Assembly (NCBI RefSeq): GCF_003534205.1 | Contig: NZ_CP011102.1 | Location: 3,342,293 to 3,406,292 of the forward strand | Source of the DNA: Listeria weihenstephanensis | GTDB taxonomy: Bacteria > Bacillota > Bacilli > Lactobacillales > Listeriaceae | Direction: 5' to 3' | DNA length: 64,000 nt | Shown: positions 63,473 to 64,000 of the stretch, piece by piece | Position numbering within the stretch: position 1 is the first letter of the stretch | Layout of the letters: the number at the start of each line of letters is the position of its first letter | Notes under the pieces: generated by a model | What the model was told of the DNA's origin: nothing | Database searches by the model: none | The model's input: only the letters and a program-made list of their open reading frames with translations | Program-made: the position numbers and the translations under genes

Positions 63473-63826
63473 TCATTTCCTTTGACCTTGCTTCAAAGCT
63501 TTTGACAATTTCAAAACATGCGTCAAACTTTTCTTAATCTCATGAAAATCCATATTGGCCGCCGGTTTTCTGGCGATGATAATATAATCATAACCTTGAA
63601 CGATTTGCTCATTCAATTCATGAAAGGATTGCCTAATACGTCGTTTAATATGATTACGTACGACAGCGTTTCCAATTTTTTTACTCACAGAAAGCCCAAT
63701 TCGAAAATGCGCCAAATCTTCCCTTTTAAATATGTAGACGACAAACTGACGATTCGCGAATGATTTTCCTTTTTTAAATACACGTTGAAACTCATCATCT
63801 TTTTTAATACGATATGCTTTTTTCAT
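63473..63826 (-). CDS. rnpA: Ribonuclease P protein component
   Basis: 117 residues from the ATG at 63826 (GGAG upstream). RNase P protein signature: [14 protein letters not shown] then [30 protein letters not shown], the RNR motif that contacts the P RNA. It helps the RNA subunit mature tRNA 5' ends. rpmH and dnaA are expected just beyond the right edge of the window. Confidence 0.95.
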   Translation of the reverse strand: MKKAYRIKKDDEFQRVFKKGKSFANRQFVVYIFKREDLAHFRIGLSVSKKIGNAVVRNHIKRRIRQSFHELNEQIVQGYDYIIIARKPAANMDFHEIKKSLTHVLKLSKALKQGQRK

Positions 63827-63881
63827 AAAATCTCCATCTTCTAACCAAAATATCTTGCTAAAAAGAGCCTCGCGCACCCCA

Positions 63882-63940
63882 GTTAATCCATCAGCCCCGA
63901 TTCCTGTATTATCTAAATAGGAAGTTACTGATGAATTAAC
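63882..63940 (-). promoter_or_regulatory. Long hairpin upstream of rnpA
   Basis: GTTAATCCATCAG (63882-63894) pairs with CTGATGAATTAAC (63928-63940), with an inner TTCCT/AGGAA stem (63901-63905, 63918-63922). It lies where the rpmH-rnpA spacer should be and could set the relative expression of the two, as a processing or attenuation site. No rpmH coding is visible up to 64000. Confidence 0.5.
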
Positions 63941-64000
63941 GGTTCACTCTGCTCCGATTCTTCATTAAGGTCTACTACCCCCTCAATAAAAAAACCACTG

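Noticed and set aside
63878..64000. rpmH at the right edge
   Set aside because: No frame with the Arg/Lys-rich L34 pattern is visible on the minus strand before the window ends.

Overview
The window looks like the origin-proximal part of a low-GC Gram-positive chromosome, most likely a Listeria species outside the monocytogenes group. The reasons are the gene order at the right end (rnpA, yidC, jag, all pointing away from where dnaA should lie), three perfect parS sites, Firmicutes-type ribosome binding sites, qoxABCD, a rhaB-rhaA-rhaD-rhaM operon, a MalA-type (DUF1189) maltodextrin gene, and small RNA genes with the hallmarks of the Listeria LhrC family. I see no rRNA, tRNA, prophage, transposase or CRISPR array.

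Layout. 1-9152 (minus strand): an exopolysaccharide operon with a nucleotide-sugar dehydrogenase, chain-length regulator, tyrosine kinase, initiating sugar transferase, WecG/TagA-type transferase, acyltransferase, GT4 transferase, an asparagine-synthase-like protein that lacks the glutaminase cysteine, and a flippase cut by the window edge. A small lipoprotein gene sits at its head. 9272-17302: a 1687-residue secreted surface protein with a beta-helix and many Ig-like repeats, a Crp/Fnr (PrfA-like) regulator gene, a 0.7-kb non-coding gap and an Mga-like regulator. 17303-20376: four LhrC-like sRNA copies on the minus strand, interleaved with an LD-carboxypeptidase, two small genes and a decayed fragment of an alcohol dehydrogenase gene. 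20377-27724: the L-rhamnose operon and a divergent DeoR regulator. 28011-32039: the aa3 menaquinol oxidase operon. 32670-40330: a secreted chitin-active LPMO, a SatD/DUF3307 pair, a WYL regulator with a divergent effector-binding protein, a methyltransferase, a lipoprotein and a sortase-anchored GH18 chitinase.

40571-51479: an alpha-glucodisaccharide locus with beta-phosphoglucomutase, an ABC importer without its own ATPase, a LacI regulator, a DUF1189 protein and two GH65 phosphorylases. The promoters of the binding-protein gene and of the first GH65 gene share one architecture: a LacI-type palindrome exactly in the 17-bp spacer and a cre-like site downstream. Imported disaccharide would be split by phosphate to beta-glucose-1-phosphate and then made into glucose-6-phosphate by the mutase. 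51548-57815: a serC-serA-DUF1015 cluster, a MarR/MFS efflux pair and an aquaporin. 58069-61891: a two-gene RNA repair cassette (Hen1 methyltransferase and Pnkp kinase-phosphatase-ligase) with a perfect parS site immediately on each side. 61950-63826: jag, yidC, rnpA.

The items most worth following up are the parS-flanked Hen1-Pnkp cassette, the clustered LhrC-like sRNA array, the tandem 121-bp structured repeats between the sugar-binding protein and permease genes, and the 126-bp hairpin element between the DeoR gene and qoxD. All calls come from reading the sequence and from recalled family knowledge; no database search was run.
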